Shown piece by piece: positions 21,408 through 33,448 of a DNA stretch of 64,000 nucleotides. Numbering within the stretch: the first letter of the stretch is position 1; every line of letters starts with the position of its first letter. Both the position numbers and the translations under genes were made by a program. The notes below the pieces were generated by a model. The model saw only the letters and a list, made by a program, of their open reading frames with translations, had not been told where the DNA came from and made no database searches. The DNA is from Purpureocillium takamizusanense (lineage: Eukaryota > Ascomycota > Sordariomycetes > Hypocreales > Ophiocordycipitaceae): positions 1,825,501 through 1,889,500 of the forward strand of contig NC_063074.1 in assembly GCF_022605165.1 (NCBI RefSeq), written 5' to 3'.

Positions 21408-23000
21408 TTAGCTCTGCCGCGCATCCTCGACGCTCTCCCCGGCTTGTGCCTCCCTGCGCGCCTTTGCCCCCGCCTTGAGCATGTCCCACTTCTCGCGGTA
21501 CTTGTCGAGCGTCTTTTGCATCTTGCGATTGTCCTTTTCGAGCCGCTCCATCTGCTTGACCGCCGCGCCGAGCTGCTCCTCCATGTCCAGTGCCTTCTTG
21601 CGCAGCGCATCATCCATAGCAGCCTTGCCGCTGGCGTGCGTCGCAGTAGGCGAGCCCGGCCGCATGACCCGGTAGCTCTCGGCCAGGGCCATGGCCGAGT
21701 GCTGCGAGCTCGCCTCAAAGGCATGCAGGCGCTTCGACACGTTGTCCAGCATGTCCTTGAGCGACTTGTTCTCCATGCTGAGCTCCTCAATGGTGTTGCG
21801 CAGGCCCTTTTCCGTGTGGCTTTGGCTGCGAGCCGCTCTGCGCCTGGCTCCCGGCGAAAGCGGCACCAGCGTCTCCCTGGCATCGACAAAGTCCTCCTCG
21901 TCCTCCTCGGCTGGCGGCGCGAGGTCGCTGTGCGCAGACGCCTCGAGGCGTCGCTTCTCCTTCTCGGCGTACGTCAAAATGTTTGCGTAGGACATGGTGT
22001 GCCCGCTAGTTGGCACTACGTAGAAGGAATCACTGGCGCTATGTCCCTCTCTCGCCAACGCTCTCATGGTGGCCTTGGAGTAGATCTTCGACAGGTCGGG
22101 GTCTAAGCTGAGAGAACTGGGCGGCGGGCGAGGGGCCTTGCGCTTTGCAGACGTTGGGGAAGCGGACCTCGCCTCGGTTGGCTCTCTAGCTTCCTCGGAC
22201 CCTGGTTCCTCCTGAATGAGTGGTAGGCCGGCGAACGCCAACGGGGCCGAGATTTTGTTGATAAGATTCCCGAAGGTGTTGTAGAAACGGGCGTACCCAG
22301 CGTCCTCGGTCGACGCAGCACTCGGGACTTCTGCGCGAGGCGACGGCACGCCTTTGGATCGCATCTCTTGCTTCCGGGGGGCGCTCATCGGCGGCACCCA
22401 GGTCGGCGTCCCCGTCTGGTGGTCAATGATGTCCTGCATCTTGGCCTTGGAGCCGTCGCGGCGCGGGTGGGGATCGACGTTGCCGGGAGCCTGATCGTTG
22501 GAAACGCTGGGGCTGAGCGGCTGCTCGCGGTACTTGGATCGAATCCCCCTGGCGGAGGCAAGGTTGCTCGCAATCGACGATGACATCTCCCGCGCCGCGA
22601 TTCGGCGCTGCTGTGCGAGGCTGGGCATCTGCGCACCCTTGGAACCGTGGGGCTCTCTCCTGCTGGTCGACTGCTGGCCGGTCGCGGACTCGCCCTTTTC
22701 ATCCTGCACGGATGCCTTCTCCCCAGTCTCCTCTTCATCGTCTCCCGTCTGCGAGGTCGGCTCCGGGGGGAGCTTGAGGATCTCCGCGAGGCGCCTGTGG
22801 TGCTCCTCCAGCAGCTTAAGGGTGCGCAGGGCCTCGAGGCTGGTGGTGCTGCGCGCGGCATTGGCGAATTCGCCAGCGGCGTGGGTGTGTTCGCTGATGG
22901 CGACAGTCGTGTCCGACGTCGTGGCCTGCTGGGCCTGACGGGTCGCGACGGCAGCCGCGCGGGCGTGGTCGTGCGCTTTGACGAGTGGTGACGAGTCCAT
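21408..23000 (-). CDS. MIT-like N-terminus with C-terminal coiled coil; possible Atg38/NRBF2 relative
   Basis: A single 530-aa frame. The longer open frame begins 48 nt upstream without an ATG, so ATG 23000 (MDSSPLVKAHDHARAAAVAT) is chosen. Residues 1 to about 85 are three Ala-rich helices resembling an MIT domain, ending SLEALRTLKLLEEHHRRLAEI. A central low-complexity part contains YARFYNTFGNLINKISAPLA and an SFYVVP segment, and residues of about 400-515 form a long coiled coil (RNTIEELSMENKSLKDMLDN; EQLGAAVKQMERLEKDNRKM). MIT plus coiled coil is the plan of Atg38/NRBF2, a subunit of the autophagy PI3-kinase complex, but those proteins are shorter and I see no motif that proves it. It may simply be a fungal MIT adaptor for ESCRT or endosomal work. 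Confidence 0.72.
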   Translation of the reverse strand: MDSSPLVKAHDHARAAAVATRQAQQATTSDTTVAISEHTHAAGEFANAARSTTSLEALRTLKLLEEHHRRLAEILKLPPEPTSQTGDDEEETGEKASVQDEKGESATGQQSTSRREPHGSKGAQMPSLAQQRRIAAREMSSSIASNLASARGIRSKYREQPLSPSVSNDQAPGNVDPHPRRDGSKAKMQDIIDHQTGTPTWVPPMSAPRKQEMRSKGVPSPRAEVPSAASTEDAGYARFYNTFGNLINKISAPLAFAGLPLIQEEPGSEEAREPTEARSASPTSAKRKAPRPPPSSLSLDPDLSKIYSKATMRALAREGHSASDSFYVVPTSGHTMSYANILTYAEKEKRRLEASAHSDLAPPAEEDEEDFVDARETLVPLSPGARRRAARSQSHTEKGLRNTIEELSMENKSLKDMLDNVSKRLHAFEASSQHSAMALAESYRVMRPGSPTATHASGKAAMDDALRKKALDMEEQLGAAVKQMERLEKDNRKMQKTLDKYREKWDMLKAGAKARREAQAGESVEDARQS

Positions 23001-24825
23001 GACGACAAGAAGGCCCCAAGAAAAGTGCTTGCACAGGAAGGAAGACAAGAGTGCGTCTAGTTAGCCCTGGATATGATGAGGGTGATTTCGCTGTATAGAT
23101 ACTCTTCGCTTCATTTCCGGGCGCCCGGGGCTGTCCGCGCGGCGTCGAGCACGTTTGACGGACAGGTGGGTGAAGGGGTAAGGTACTGAGGTGAGGTTCT
23201 CATGGCAGGTCAGTGCCGGCGGGGGGGTAGAGGTTACATGCTTCCTCGACCCTGGATGCGACCTGCGCTAGCGTTCTCCGCGAACGGCAAAGTGTCGCCT
23301 AACACGCGCTATCAGTCCTCAGCGACGGGACTCGTGGGGACCGCCACGAGTCTGAGGTGACTGAGGTGACGCGGGGCGTCGTCCTCCAGCCACCAGACCT
23401 CCAGCTACGTACCAGGTAGGTACGTACCTCTAATAGTACCGTACAGCAGTACAGTACCTGTACGAACTGCTTTCATCGATCCGCTGGTTCCTGCGGGAGG
23501 TTGCCCGCCTTGCCAGGTCTACGCCGAACGGCAACGCTCGTTTTAGCCAACTCTTGGTATGAGACGCAGTCTAAGCAGCTCAGAGTAGGAGCCGGCCATC
23601 AACGCATGTTCTATACCCAGCTCGCCTTTATCCTGTGATGCACGAGTGAATGGAGTCCAGGCACTGCCAAAAAAGTACAAGCCAGCCAGACCACTCGAAG
23701 GTTAAGCCTCCGTACAGTAGCATCATAGGTAGTTGGTTCTTGCTCAGCCGTTCCTCGTCCCAGTCTGGTAACGTTGCGCATCGGCGGTATTGGAGGGTAC
23801 GACAAGCTTTGCCCACCCAACACGGACGTGCCTGTGGACAAATGGGACGAGTGCAGCATGCGGGGACGTGACGATGCTACTTCGTAGCTACACCACGAAG
23901 CAACACTTTGTGAGAAGCCTTCGTGCTTCGAGCTTCGCTGGCACATCTGAGACACAAGCCCCCACCAGAGGGGCGTTTGCATTGATTAGTCCCGCAATTC
24001 AAGCAGTGGTTATTGCTCTGGAGACATTCATGATTTTTCGCTGGCAGTGCGTTGTTGATGGCGATATTGCAGGGTATGCCAGGCAGGCTTGAATGGAGCA
24101 AGCGCGCGATGACAAGTGGCATTTCCTGTTTTGGCACCTGCATTGAGCGCATCGGGCGCATCGAGAACCAAAGCCAGCCCACTGAGTAAGGATCGTCGAT
24201 CGTGGCCGGCGGTTCCTTCCCCAGTGGAAAGAACACAGCTTGACAGCGTCAATGTCCCCGGGCCGCTGCCTGTCCGGGCCCCACCTGGACGAGAGATAGG
24301 TACCTTGCGCGTGTCTGTAGGCCACAGGGACACCAGGTACTTTACAGGTACCTGGAGCTGACCTTCCGAGTCGCCTGGTCCTGCGCACAATGCGTCTAAA
24401 ATGGAGCCACCGACGAGAGAGGGTTGGGCGGAAGGGGGGCTGACCATCAAACGGCCACAGCACAGGGCTGACCTTCAACTCCTGGGCTCACACTTCCCCT
24501 CTGCTATACCTCATCGTCATCGACCTCTTCACGACTTGACATCGCTATCTTCATCTTCCACCTCATTTCATGGCGCCGGCGTGTCGTCAAAGATGCGCAT
24601 GCTGAAGCTGAGCCGCGCCCACACCACCGACCATCCCGGACAGCTTCAGCTGTAGTAACCGGGTCCATCTGCCACTGTGGCAGGTAGCCTGGACGGGGAG
24701 CGCAACCAGACACCCTCAACGCCTCGGACGCACGCGGCTGGTCCCGGACCTTTGACAACCCCCGCGCCCGATACTGCCACTGGCCGTGGGTTTTCTCTGT
24801 TTTGCAAGAACAGCACACCACCCTC
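23001..24825. other. Divergent intergenic region with GTAC-rich palindromes
   Basis: 1.8 kb between the divergent MIT and LAM genes. It contains a perfect 12-nt palindrome AGGTACGTACCT at 23418-23429 within a GTAC-rich tract (about 23405-23465), and CAGGTACCTG at 24345-24354. Open frames on both strands lack protein-like composition. No gene supported. Confidence 0.6.
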
Positions 24826-27800
24826 ATGGACACCAGCACCGGCAGCAATGGCCTAGGCAAGCTGTTGCCAAAGTCTATTACGGCCAGACGCAGGCGAAGA
24901 AGGCAGAAGCAGGCGGAGGGTTCGGCCGTCGACGATGACACAGCAAGCCGCCGCTTCGCCGACAGCGACGACACGAACTCTACGGGTTTGCTTGACGACG
25001 ACGACGACGACGATGGCCGAAGCTTTGCATCCCGCAACTCGAGCGTTGCCGACCTGCAGCAGCAATCAGCCACGCCTGAAGGGTGAGTTTGTATTCCTTT
25101 GGCCCCCCCCCCCCCTTGTCGTTTCGGTCGGATGGCTACACCGCGTGGCGCAAGGTTTGGAGCTCCAGCAGCAGCACTGCTGGTCCTGGACCCGCGCGTC
25201 TGAGACGCCAACGGCGGACAGCCCAAATGCGGCGACCTGATGTCAGCTCTCTCCCACCTTCCTTCCCATCTTATTACGTTGCGTGCGAAGTACCTATGCC
25301 CACACTTCCTCGGCGAGCCCGACCGTTTTCTTCTTGGATGCAAGCCATCCATTCTTTGCGATATACCACCACAATTGCTTTGCCCGCGCCTACAACGCCA
25401 GCCGTTGGTGCCTGTAGCCCCCGCGCAGGCTGCATGCGCAGAACAAGAGGTCTGACCCCAGTCCGAACAGAGCTCCGCGACCCGCAACGAGCTCTCCACC
25501 AGCTCGACCGACCACGATTTCCGCGCATCCATCGCTCATCGGATACTTGACCACGTCTTCTCCCGTCGTACAGGCGACGCATCTCGATTCCAATAGCCAT
25601 TTCCAGCCTGCGCCATCGTCACAAGGTAGTCGTGCCGGCAGCGACAGCATCACACCCCCCGCCTCCGTGGGCCGTGACACGACAGCGCCCCCCATCGTTA
25701 TCGAGCCGCCGGCCGCAGTCACCGCATCGTCTCCTGACCGCCGCTCGAGACAACCACCACGACTCGAGACGAAACCCCCCCGTACCCCGCCAACGTTAGA
25801 CAAGGCTGCGCCCGTTATCGTCAACACGCCCCCGACACCGACCGACGGTGGCGATCCCGCTCGAGGGACAGCACCGGAGACAAGGTTGACGCGGAATGGT
25901 GGCGGCTTTCGGGTGAGCTCGGATGGCAGCAGCCCATCATTTCAGAGCATGAGCGCGCACCGTAGGGCCAGATCCGGATCTTCGGTTATCGCGCCGAGCA
26001 AGCTTTCCAACATCACCACCGCCCCCCTGACTCCCACCGACGAGAGCGGCGAGCCGACACCAAGTGCGACCGGCTTCTTCTCATCCGTGCTAACCGCTGC
26101 CCAAAACGCAGCCACCACGTTCAGCAACAACATACCCGGCACGGGAATTGGCATCGGTAGCAATAAGAGCAGACCTAGCCTTCCCAGATCTCAAAGCTCT
26201 TCTGTTACCAGCCAAGCTGAGCCTGAGGCTGGTCGCGACCTGGAACCCCGCATCGACCACACAATGGACCGCAAAGAATCCACCATTCGAACGCTTGGCA
26301 GCGGCGACTTGAGCTTAAGTCAGCTGGGAATCGCGGAGCCGTCCAGCTCTATCGCCTCTCCGGCCAGCGCCAAGTTCTCGGATGCAGCTGATACAAGACT
26401 CCGCTCAGAATCTGCGCCCGTTGACCCGCAGGCTCGGCTCGCAGAGGTACCTTCAGAGGGCCCTGCGAGCCGTCCCCGATCGCTCGCAGAAGCAACGACG
26501 AGTGGCGACCAGACTCCCCCACAGATGGATCTGGCGGACAACAAGGGTCACGCGCAGCGTTCATCGAGCATACGAAGTGCCATGAAGCCGCACAGAAAGC
26601 GTGGAAGCTCTGTCACGACGGGCGGAACGGCCACGACTGCCGCTGCAGCGGCAGCCGCAACCAACAACTCCACCATCACGCCGAGCGGCAGCTTTGGGGC
26701 GCCAAAGCTCACAGGCTTCGCCATTGCCAGCAAGAAGCGCAATCGTGATTTCCACACCTTCTTTAAGAGCGTCCCCGATGATGACTACCTCATCGAAGAC
26801 TACAGCTGTGCTCTACAGAGAGAGATTCTCGCGCACGGTAGGCTGTATGTTTCCGAGGGGCATCTCTGCTTTAGCAGCAATATTCTCGGTTGGACGACGA
26901 CCCTTGTCATGAGTTTTGACGAGATTGTGTCAGTGGAAAAAAGAAGCACCGCGCTGGTCTTCAAGAATGGGCTCATGATCTCAACCCTTCATGCCAAACA
27001 CATATTTGCCAGCTTCACTAGCAGGGATGCGACGTATGACCTCATCGTCAACATTTGGAAACTCGGGCATCCGACTTTGAGAAGCACGCTGAATGGCGTA
27101 AGACTTGAGGGTACCGGAGGTGACAAGACTGAAAAGGTTGATGGCAACGAAATGCTCGGTGGTGCAGGGGAGCCACAAGAAGTCGCCTCCGAATCCGAAG
27201 ACGAGAGCGAGGGCGACGACGACGACGACGACGATTTTTACGACGAAGAGGAGAACGACGAGATTCCCAACACGCAGGCGACGGAGCTCAGTGGTGTGGA
27301 AGCCGACGCGGAGAAGCCTGGCCTCAGAAAGGCGTCGGCCATGACCGTCCAGAATGGCCTTCCTGCTGAGCCCCCGGGGGATACGTCGTCCCCTCCAGGG
27401 GGTTCTGTCGACTTCCCGGGCCCTGCTACTCACCCACCCACAGACTGTGGCGACTCGGCCAGTCACTTTGACAAAATTGTCGGCGACGACATCATCGCTG
27501 CCCCTTTGGGCAAGGTGTACAACTTGATGTTTGGACCTGCCTCGGTGGCGTGGATGTCCAAGTGGCTAGCAGGGGATCAAAAATGCACCGAACTACAGAT
27601 GGATGATAAGAAGGGCTTGAATCTGGACAACAGGTCGCGCACCTACTCATACATCAAGCCCCTCTACGCGTCAATCGGCCCCAAACAAACCAAGTGCATC
27701 GTGTCGGAGACTGTCGACAATCTCGATCTAGAGAGAGCCGTCAACGTCAGCGCCTCCACACAAACCCCAGACGTACCTAGTGGAAATGTGTTTCTGGTCA

Positions 27801-28622
27801 AGACGAGGTTCTGTTTGTCTTGGGCAGAAAACAACACCACTCGCGTTCAGGTCAACTGCACAACCGAATGGACCGGGAAGAGCTGGCTGAAAGGTAAGTG
27901 CAGGAGATCACGCGGCTGTCAGTGCAGGATGCTAACCGCGTTCAGGTCCCATCGAAAAGGGCGCTGTCGATGGCCAAACACAGCACTGCAAAGACTTGTT
28001 TGCAGCTCTCAAGGCTGCGGCATCTACTCGCTCGCGAGCTGGCACGGGCCCCAATGGGCCCGCGCGGGCAAAGAGAAAGCTTAAGAGGAGCAAGGCTCTG
28101 CAGTCGACCGATGGCAGCGTGGAGGGCAAGATGGAAGCAAAGCGGACGGCGAAGCAGGATTGGGGCCTATTCGAACCGGTCAGGGGCCTGATCGAACCTT
28201 GCGCCGATCTGGTTCAACCCGTGCTCACGGGCAATGTCATGTACGGGCTGCTCGTGGGTCTACTCGTTGCGATGTGGTTTGGCTTCGGCTCCACGCCGAG
28301 GAAGAACGTCTCGCCTTACGGCCCCGAAGTTGGGTTCTACAGCGCCAGCCGTCTGGCAGCGTACGAGGAGCTGTGGCGGCGCGAGGACAGTGAGCTGTGG
28401 GAGTGGCTCGATGAGCGTGTCGGGCTTGACCGCTTACACTCGGGGGGGCCAATTACTCGAAAGAGGCATTTGGAGCCACGGACTGTGGAAGAGAAGCTGC
28501 GCGAAGAGCGAATGGACGAGAAGGAGGTCGAAGAGGCAATACGCGTGACAGAGGAGAAATTGAGGGTTTTGAGGGAGGTGGTTGGCAAGCCTGCACAAAG
28601 ACAGGACGAGAGCGGTCGATGA
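24826..28622 (+). CDS. GRAM-VASt sterol-transfer protein, LAM/Ysp family
   Basis: The favoured model is 24826-25082, 25471-27893 and 27946-28622 (1,118 aa). A long disordered Ser/Pro/Thr-rich N-terminus is followed by a GRAM domain at about residues 510-620 (NRDFHTFFKSVPDDDYLIED; GRLYVSEGHLCFSSNILGW), an acidic linker, a VASt (StART-like) domain at about 750-920 (SHFDKIVGDDIIAAPLGKVY; KTRFCLSWAENNTTRVQVNC), one membrane helix at about 990-1007 (VMYGLLVGLLVAMWFGFG) and a coiled tail. Yeast LAM proteins of this plan sit in the ER at contact sites and move sterols. The last intron (GTAAGT...TTCAG, 52 nt) is firm. The first join is not: the only phase-compatible acceptors make an intron of about 350-390 nt (C13 run near its donor), so a small extra exon may be missing. 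Without BAR/PH it is closer to LAM5/6 than to Sip3/Ysp1. Confidence 0.85.
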
Positions 28623-30294
28623 GGCTCAGAACATGGCGCTACGCGCACTTCCTTTTACATTTGTATACTATCTGGTACCACATACATGGGCGCGGCGAGC
28701 AATTTTTCTTTTTACGAGTCACCTAAATATGAGGCCGCGGGCAACTTAGATCCTTTGTCGTACGGGCAATAAAGCATATGAAGCAACGACATCGAAGCAT
28801 GGCATGTTTCTATCATGTGAGTACACATTTGAGCCCTTCGTTGATGAGCGTGTGCCCGAGCCGATTATCATGACAGCCGAACTGGGGTGCCAGTTGAGAC
28901 AAGCGACTACCCTGCACACGTGCACCAAGTTGGAAACGGACTTGGACGACCGCCGGGGCTCGCGTCAGCTCTGTTCAGACTGTGGATATAGGCTTGATGG
29001 GTTTTGGCGTGACGATCGTGGGAATATCTGTGAATGACTGGTGCGAGCGCACATAGTATCTGTTTGCGTGGGGCCTACGATACAGGTTGTCGTTGCTACT
29101 TGAGCTGAAAGTGTGGCGTCGGAATGGGTTCTCGGCAGCAGGAGCAGGTGGTGTGTGGGTTGTTGCTTCTGGAACGGGAAGGCAGTTTGCTGGCAGGAAC
29201 GGGTGGGCGCCTCCGAGGTACGTAGTTGGAGATGCGCCGAGACGTCGGGTATTTCCCAAGTCGTAGGGAGACCGCTGACTACGAAACCCAATACGTATAC
29301 CGACACGAGGCATATCGTGCCCTCGACGAGTCCATCCCGTCGTCCACTGCAAGTCGCTGCCGCTCGAGCGCCGTCGTCTGCCCGGTTGGCCCCGCCAAGC
29401 CCACGCCCGTGTCCCCCACCTATCGGGGGCTCCGATCTGCCCGTGGGTATGAAGGAAAGTCTGCCTCGTCCTGTGTGGCTGACGACTGCTGACAGGACAG
29501 GGCGTGAGGACAGGCTGCCTCCAGCGCTCCAATCGACGCCCTAGGTACTCTCTGCGATGCGGCTCTGTTGGGTATCCCCTCTCAGATCGCCCACAGCCAC
29601 GCATGCACACGCGGGGAGGGGGGGGGAGGGGTGTGTCTGCTCGCTGTGTCGGGTGCGCCCTGTGGTCGCGTCGTCACTCCGTGTTGTGCACCCTGGCCTG
29701 CCCCTCTGCACAACGGCATCCTGCTGTGCCCTTCCATGCCGTTCCGCCAAGGTTTGGCTTGCCAGGAGGGGGAGCAAGCACGCAAGGTCGCCCGCGCCTT
29801 TCAGCCATGAATGTCGTACTCATAGACAGCGCGGCCGGGAAAGCAGAGCAGACTGAGCAGACGGGGTGGGTGACTCGGGAGGCTGTGGGATCCGAGCCCC
29901 GGCCCGGCTCCCGTGTGCTCGCTCAGCCGCCTCATCGGGCCCCCCTGCTCGAAAGCCCCCCCCCCATCCTGCCGTTCCAAGTCCTACATGCACACTCGCC
30001 AAGTCCTAAATACATGCTGCTCGTCACTGCTGCAGCACTGTGTCCTAGGACCAACGGCGGACCAGTTGTTTTGTGGCTGCCTCAAGCCTCAGCACGCCTC
30101 GTGGCTCCCTCCCCGCAGTGTTCCAGGACAGACCTCGAATAAAACATCATGCGTGGCAACTCGTGACGGCCAAACAACTCTATTCGATCTCTCTGCTTCG
30201 TCCTGGCCATGGTCCTCATCTGCTTGCCGTTTGCCTAGAGAACCCCCCGCCGCGTTGTCCTGCTCACAACAGACCACCGTCAGCGAGTGCGACT
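28623..30294. other. Gene-free stretch before the zinc protein
   Basis: 1.67 kb. The LAM 3' UTR is probably within the first 150 bases (A/T-rich). A minus-strand frame at 28975-29610 is Arg/Gly/Pro-rich without recognisable structure. The last few hundred bases are C/T-rich and likely promoter and 5' UTR of the gene starting at 30295. Confidence 0.55.
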
Positions 30295-33200
30295 ATGGAG
30301 AGCTCCTCAAGGCGTTCCTCCTTTGAGGAATCGGGCCTCGCCGCCTCAGCCTTACGACGATGGACCCGAAGTCCCGCTGGCCACCGACTGGGTCTGCGCC
30401 GCTCTGGCACTGGCTCGACCGCCTCTGCGTCTGTGACTTCGTTTGAGAGCGAGAGGAGCTCGCCCAACTGCGTGTAAGGCCATGCGCTCGAGATGATTGC
30501 CTGTTGCTGCACGGCGCAAGTCTGCCCGGGAGCTGACCCAAGACCGCTGTCAACTAGATCCCGCGAGATGTCGAGCGATGAGTGTTCCCTGCACAGATTT
30601 ATCGTCTGGGTCGCCGTCAAGCGCAATGGCTCAGCGAGGATCACTCCCGAGCAGATGAGGGAGTGTCCCATGCTTCGCTGTCGCAGGGTCTTCCCCAACC
30701 ACGAATTCATGCTGCAGCACCTCTATTCCTGTGAGCACCTCGAGTCAAGCGAGTACTGGTGTTATGACTGCGGCAAGGCCGAGCACCTGGGCGACGTCAA
30801 GTGCAGACGTTGCCTAGGGCACCCGTCCAAGAGAAAGAGGATGATGTCCCTGGCCAGAAACTTCTTCAGCTCGCTGGGCCACAAGTCCAAGAATGGCAGT
30901 CTTCCGGACCTGGATCTGGATATAAAAGACGACCCTCCAAGTTACGAGTCGGCCCTGGAACCTCCAAAAGCTGAGTTGCAGTCGACCGAAATCCACGAGA
31001 TCGGCTCTTCCGAGCATTATCTTGCCACCATCCCGGAGGCGAGAGAGGAGCCTGAATCATACCCGGCGTACCTATTCAACATGTCATCCATGACCACCAC
31101 GGTTGCACCACAGCCACAAACCGTGGATCTCCAAAACGTACGCGCCGTGATCGACGAGTCACTCATCAATTGGGACCTCTCCCCAACGCCGGAACCTCCG
31201 AATGTGGCCGCGGATGTCGTCGCACGGCCCTCTCCCTACGACCGCCCTGTCTTGCAAGTACACACCCAAGGCCTGGCAGATTATTACCGTGCAAGATCAA
31301 GGGGTAAAAGCAAGGCTGGCATGCTTGCCCCAAGCTCGTCAGTCCGGTCAACAGCCAGTACAGCCAGTACCAACAGTACCTCGAGCACTGCCAGCCATAA
31401 CATCTCCCCTATGTCCGCCTGGTCGGGATCTTGGAGCAAGGCTCCCGGGTTCGACTCGGCACTTACCTCCCCAGCTGACGACTTGAACCTCGCCGATGTG
31501 TTCCCGCAGGGCAACAGTGAGTATAAGCGACAAGTCGACTTTGCGGCGCAGATGCAGATGGATGTTCAGGACACTGCGGCCGGGCCAGTCATACAAGAAC
31601 TCCCGGCAGAGTTGCCAACATTCGATATCCTTCACATGCCGGATGCGCTTGACACCGAACCAGAGCCGGCCCCTGAGCCATCCTCGAAGGAGCAACACTT
31701 GGAAGGAAATCTGGCATTTCACTGGCCCAACAATGCCCAAAGTTCTGCAACGATGCTGGCTAATGCCTTCCGGAATCAATACGTCGACACCCCAGCGCTG
31801 ATTCAAACAGCACAAAATGTCATTGAGGTCCATATCACACACTCCATGAAGGGCTTGCGATGCGATGGGAAAAACCACGTCGTTAACCAGTTCTGCAATA
31901 TGTCCGCTGCATCTGTCGCATTGGCTGGCCTGGAGACCATGGCTGATCTCTTGAGTGGCAACGTCGTCACTTCTGCCGTCAAGCTGCTTTGCTTCGTTCA
32001 CGTTGTATATGCGCTCTCGCTTGTTATCGATGAGCAAGAAGCTGCTTCCCGGTCCACGGCTCTGTTTACCCAGGCCGTTTCATACAGCTCATGGCTATCT
32101 CGCGAGAATAAGCTGGCATATATTCAGGTCGTTGATTTCTTGTGGAAACCAGACGCCATGCCCGTCGATGACTTCGTGGATCTTCTACGGTCGAGCCTGT
32201 CACAGCCAGATTTCGACCCGGCTACGTCAAAGGGCAAAGCGCCGGCGACCTGTCAAAGCATGGACCGATCCGACCCACTAGTATTTGTCGCACAATACTT
32301 CCTGGATGGCAAGTTTGACCGATGTATGCCTTCTAACAGCAGCTAACAAGCATAATAGAAGTGGAAGCCTCGGTCCTGCGCAAGGCCACGCATATCGACA
32401 TACAGGCATCGGAAGTATGGCGAGAACACATAAACGACATTAACCTGGACGCCCATGAAGGCTCACCGTTTGCCATCGCCGCCGAAGACGCAATGACTTG
32501 TCTTGCGCAACAGCATAATGGAGTTCCTGCCTTTGGATCGGCTATGCGCGATATTCTGGACAGAGTCAAGTCAAATCACATCGCTACGCCACGTCGACTG
32601 GAGTTGGAGCTATTGCAAGCGGGAAAGGCACGTTTAACGGTGCTTGCGAAAGCGTCTAAGGTTTTAAACTAACTCACGACCAGATGCGACTTCCACTCAG
32701 CGTCCCATTCGACAATTATATTCTCTCTGTACGCGAACAGATCGACTCATTATTTCAACTCTTCGATATGTCGTTTGGACACGCAGATCCCCGCCTCAGA
32801 TACTATCGAAGCGGCGTGCAGTTGGTGGCATCTGTAATTGGCAAGACGGCCCCAGCAGATGTAGGCATGAGCAACGCAGAGGCGGCGTTTGAGCCCCTCG
32901 GTTTTGAAGGCCGAATGACGCCAAATATGGATGACTTGTTGAGTCAAGTTCCGAACTGTGGCCTTGGGCTACGCGTTGGACTCGACGTGTCCCTTACGGA
33001 TGCACCTGTACCTGTACGGGCAACGTCCATACCTGTGGTGACCGTCGAGCCTCCGGCGCCAATGGGCGCCTCATGGATGCCGACTCCGGAGGCATCGTCG
33101 TCCTCCAGCCTATCATCAGCAGCAGCGGGCTCGCCAACTTCTGCCTCACCAACACCCGTCTCATCGTCGTCTAAAAAAGTGAAGGCGGACAGCTGCTGCG

Positions 33201-33448
33201 ACATCTGCGGCTACCGACCGAAGGGCGATCCTCGGTGGTTCGGAGGTAGCATGGCCAAACACAGAAAACTGCAGCACGGTACCGGACCACCCAAGATATA
33301 TAAATGCCCCTACCCTGGGTGCACGAGCCAGTATAAGCGCCGGCCGGACAACCTGAGGCAGCATCAGTTGGACAAGGGACATTTTGTGGACAACGATGAT
33401 GACTCAAGCCGACGGCCCAGCAAGAAGAGGAAGCATATGGACCGGTGA
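30295..33448 (+). CDS. Large zinc-binding protein with Cys/His clusters at both ends; unrecognised family
   Basis: Favoured exons are 30295-30473, 30558-32308, 32359-32627 and 32684-33448 (987 aa). Near residue 95 an N-terminal cluster reads CPMLRCRRVFPNHEFMLQHL, then YWCYDCGKAEHLGDVKCRRC (CxxC...CxxC). At residues of about 903-960 are two C2H2-type fingers (SCCDICGYRPKG...KHRKLQH and YKCPYPGCTSQYKRRPDNLR...H), then a basic tail (RRPSKKRKHMDR) likely to be a nuclear signal. The middle is a Ser/Thr-rich linker and an all-helical region (VNQFCNMSAASVALAGLETM; DNYILSVREQIDSLFQLFDM). This suggests a nuclear DNA-binding regulator, but I cannot name the family. Intron 1 (GTAAGG...CTAG) is firm. Intron 2 appears GC-AG (GCAAGT...TAG, 50 nt; the GT alternative is 38 nt). 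Intron 3 is either GC-AG (56 nt) or GT-AG (44 nt, 991 aa); both keep frame. Confidence 0.82.

Noticed and set aside
23001..23048. Upstream extension of the MIT protein by 16 residues
   Set aside because: It begins at TTG; ATG 23000 gives a normal N-terminus.
24504..25532. 342-aa minus-strand frame
   Set aside because: Ser/Arg-rich without domains; it overlaps exon 1 and the first intron of the well-supported LAM gene.
28975..29610. 211-aa minus-strand frame between LAM and the zinc protein
   Set aside because: Arg/Gly/Pro/Thr noise with no motif and no plausible intron pattern.
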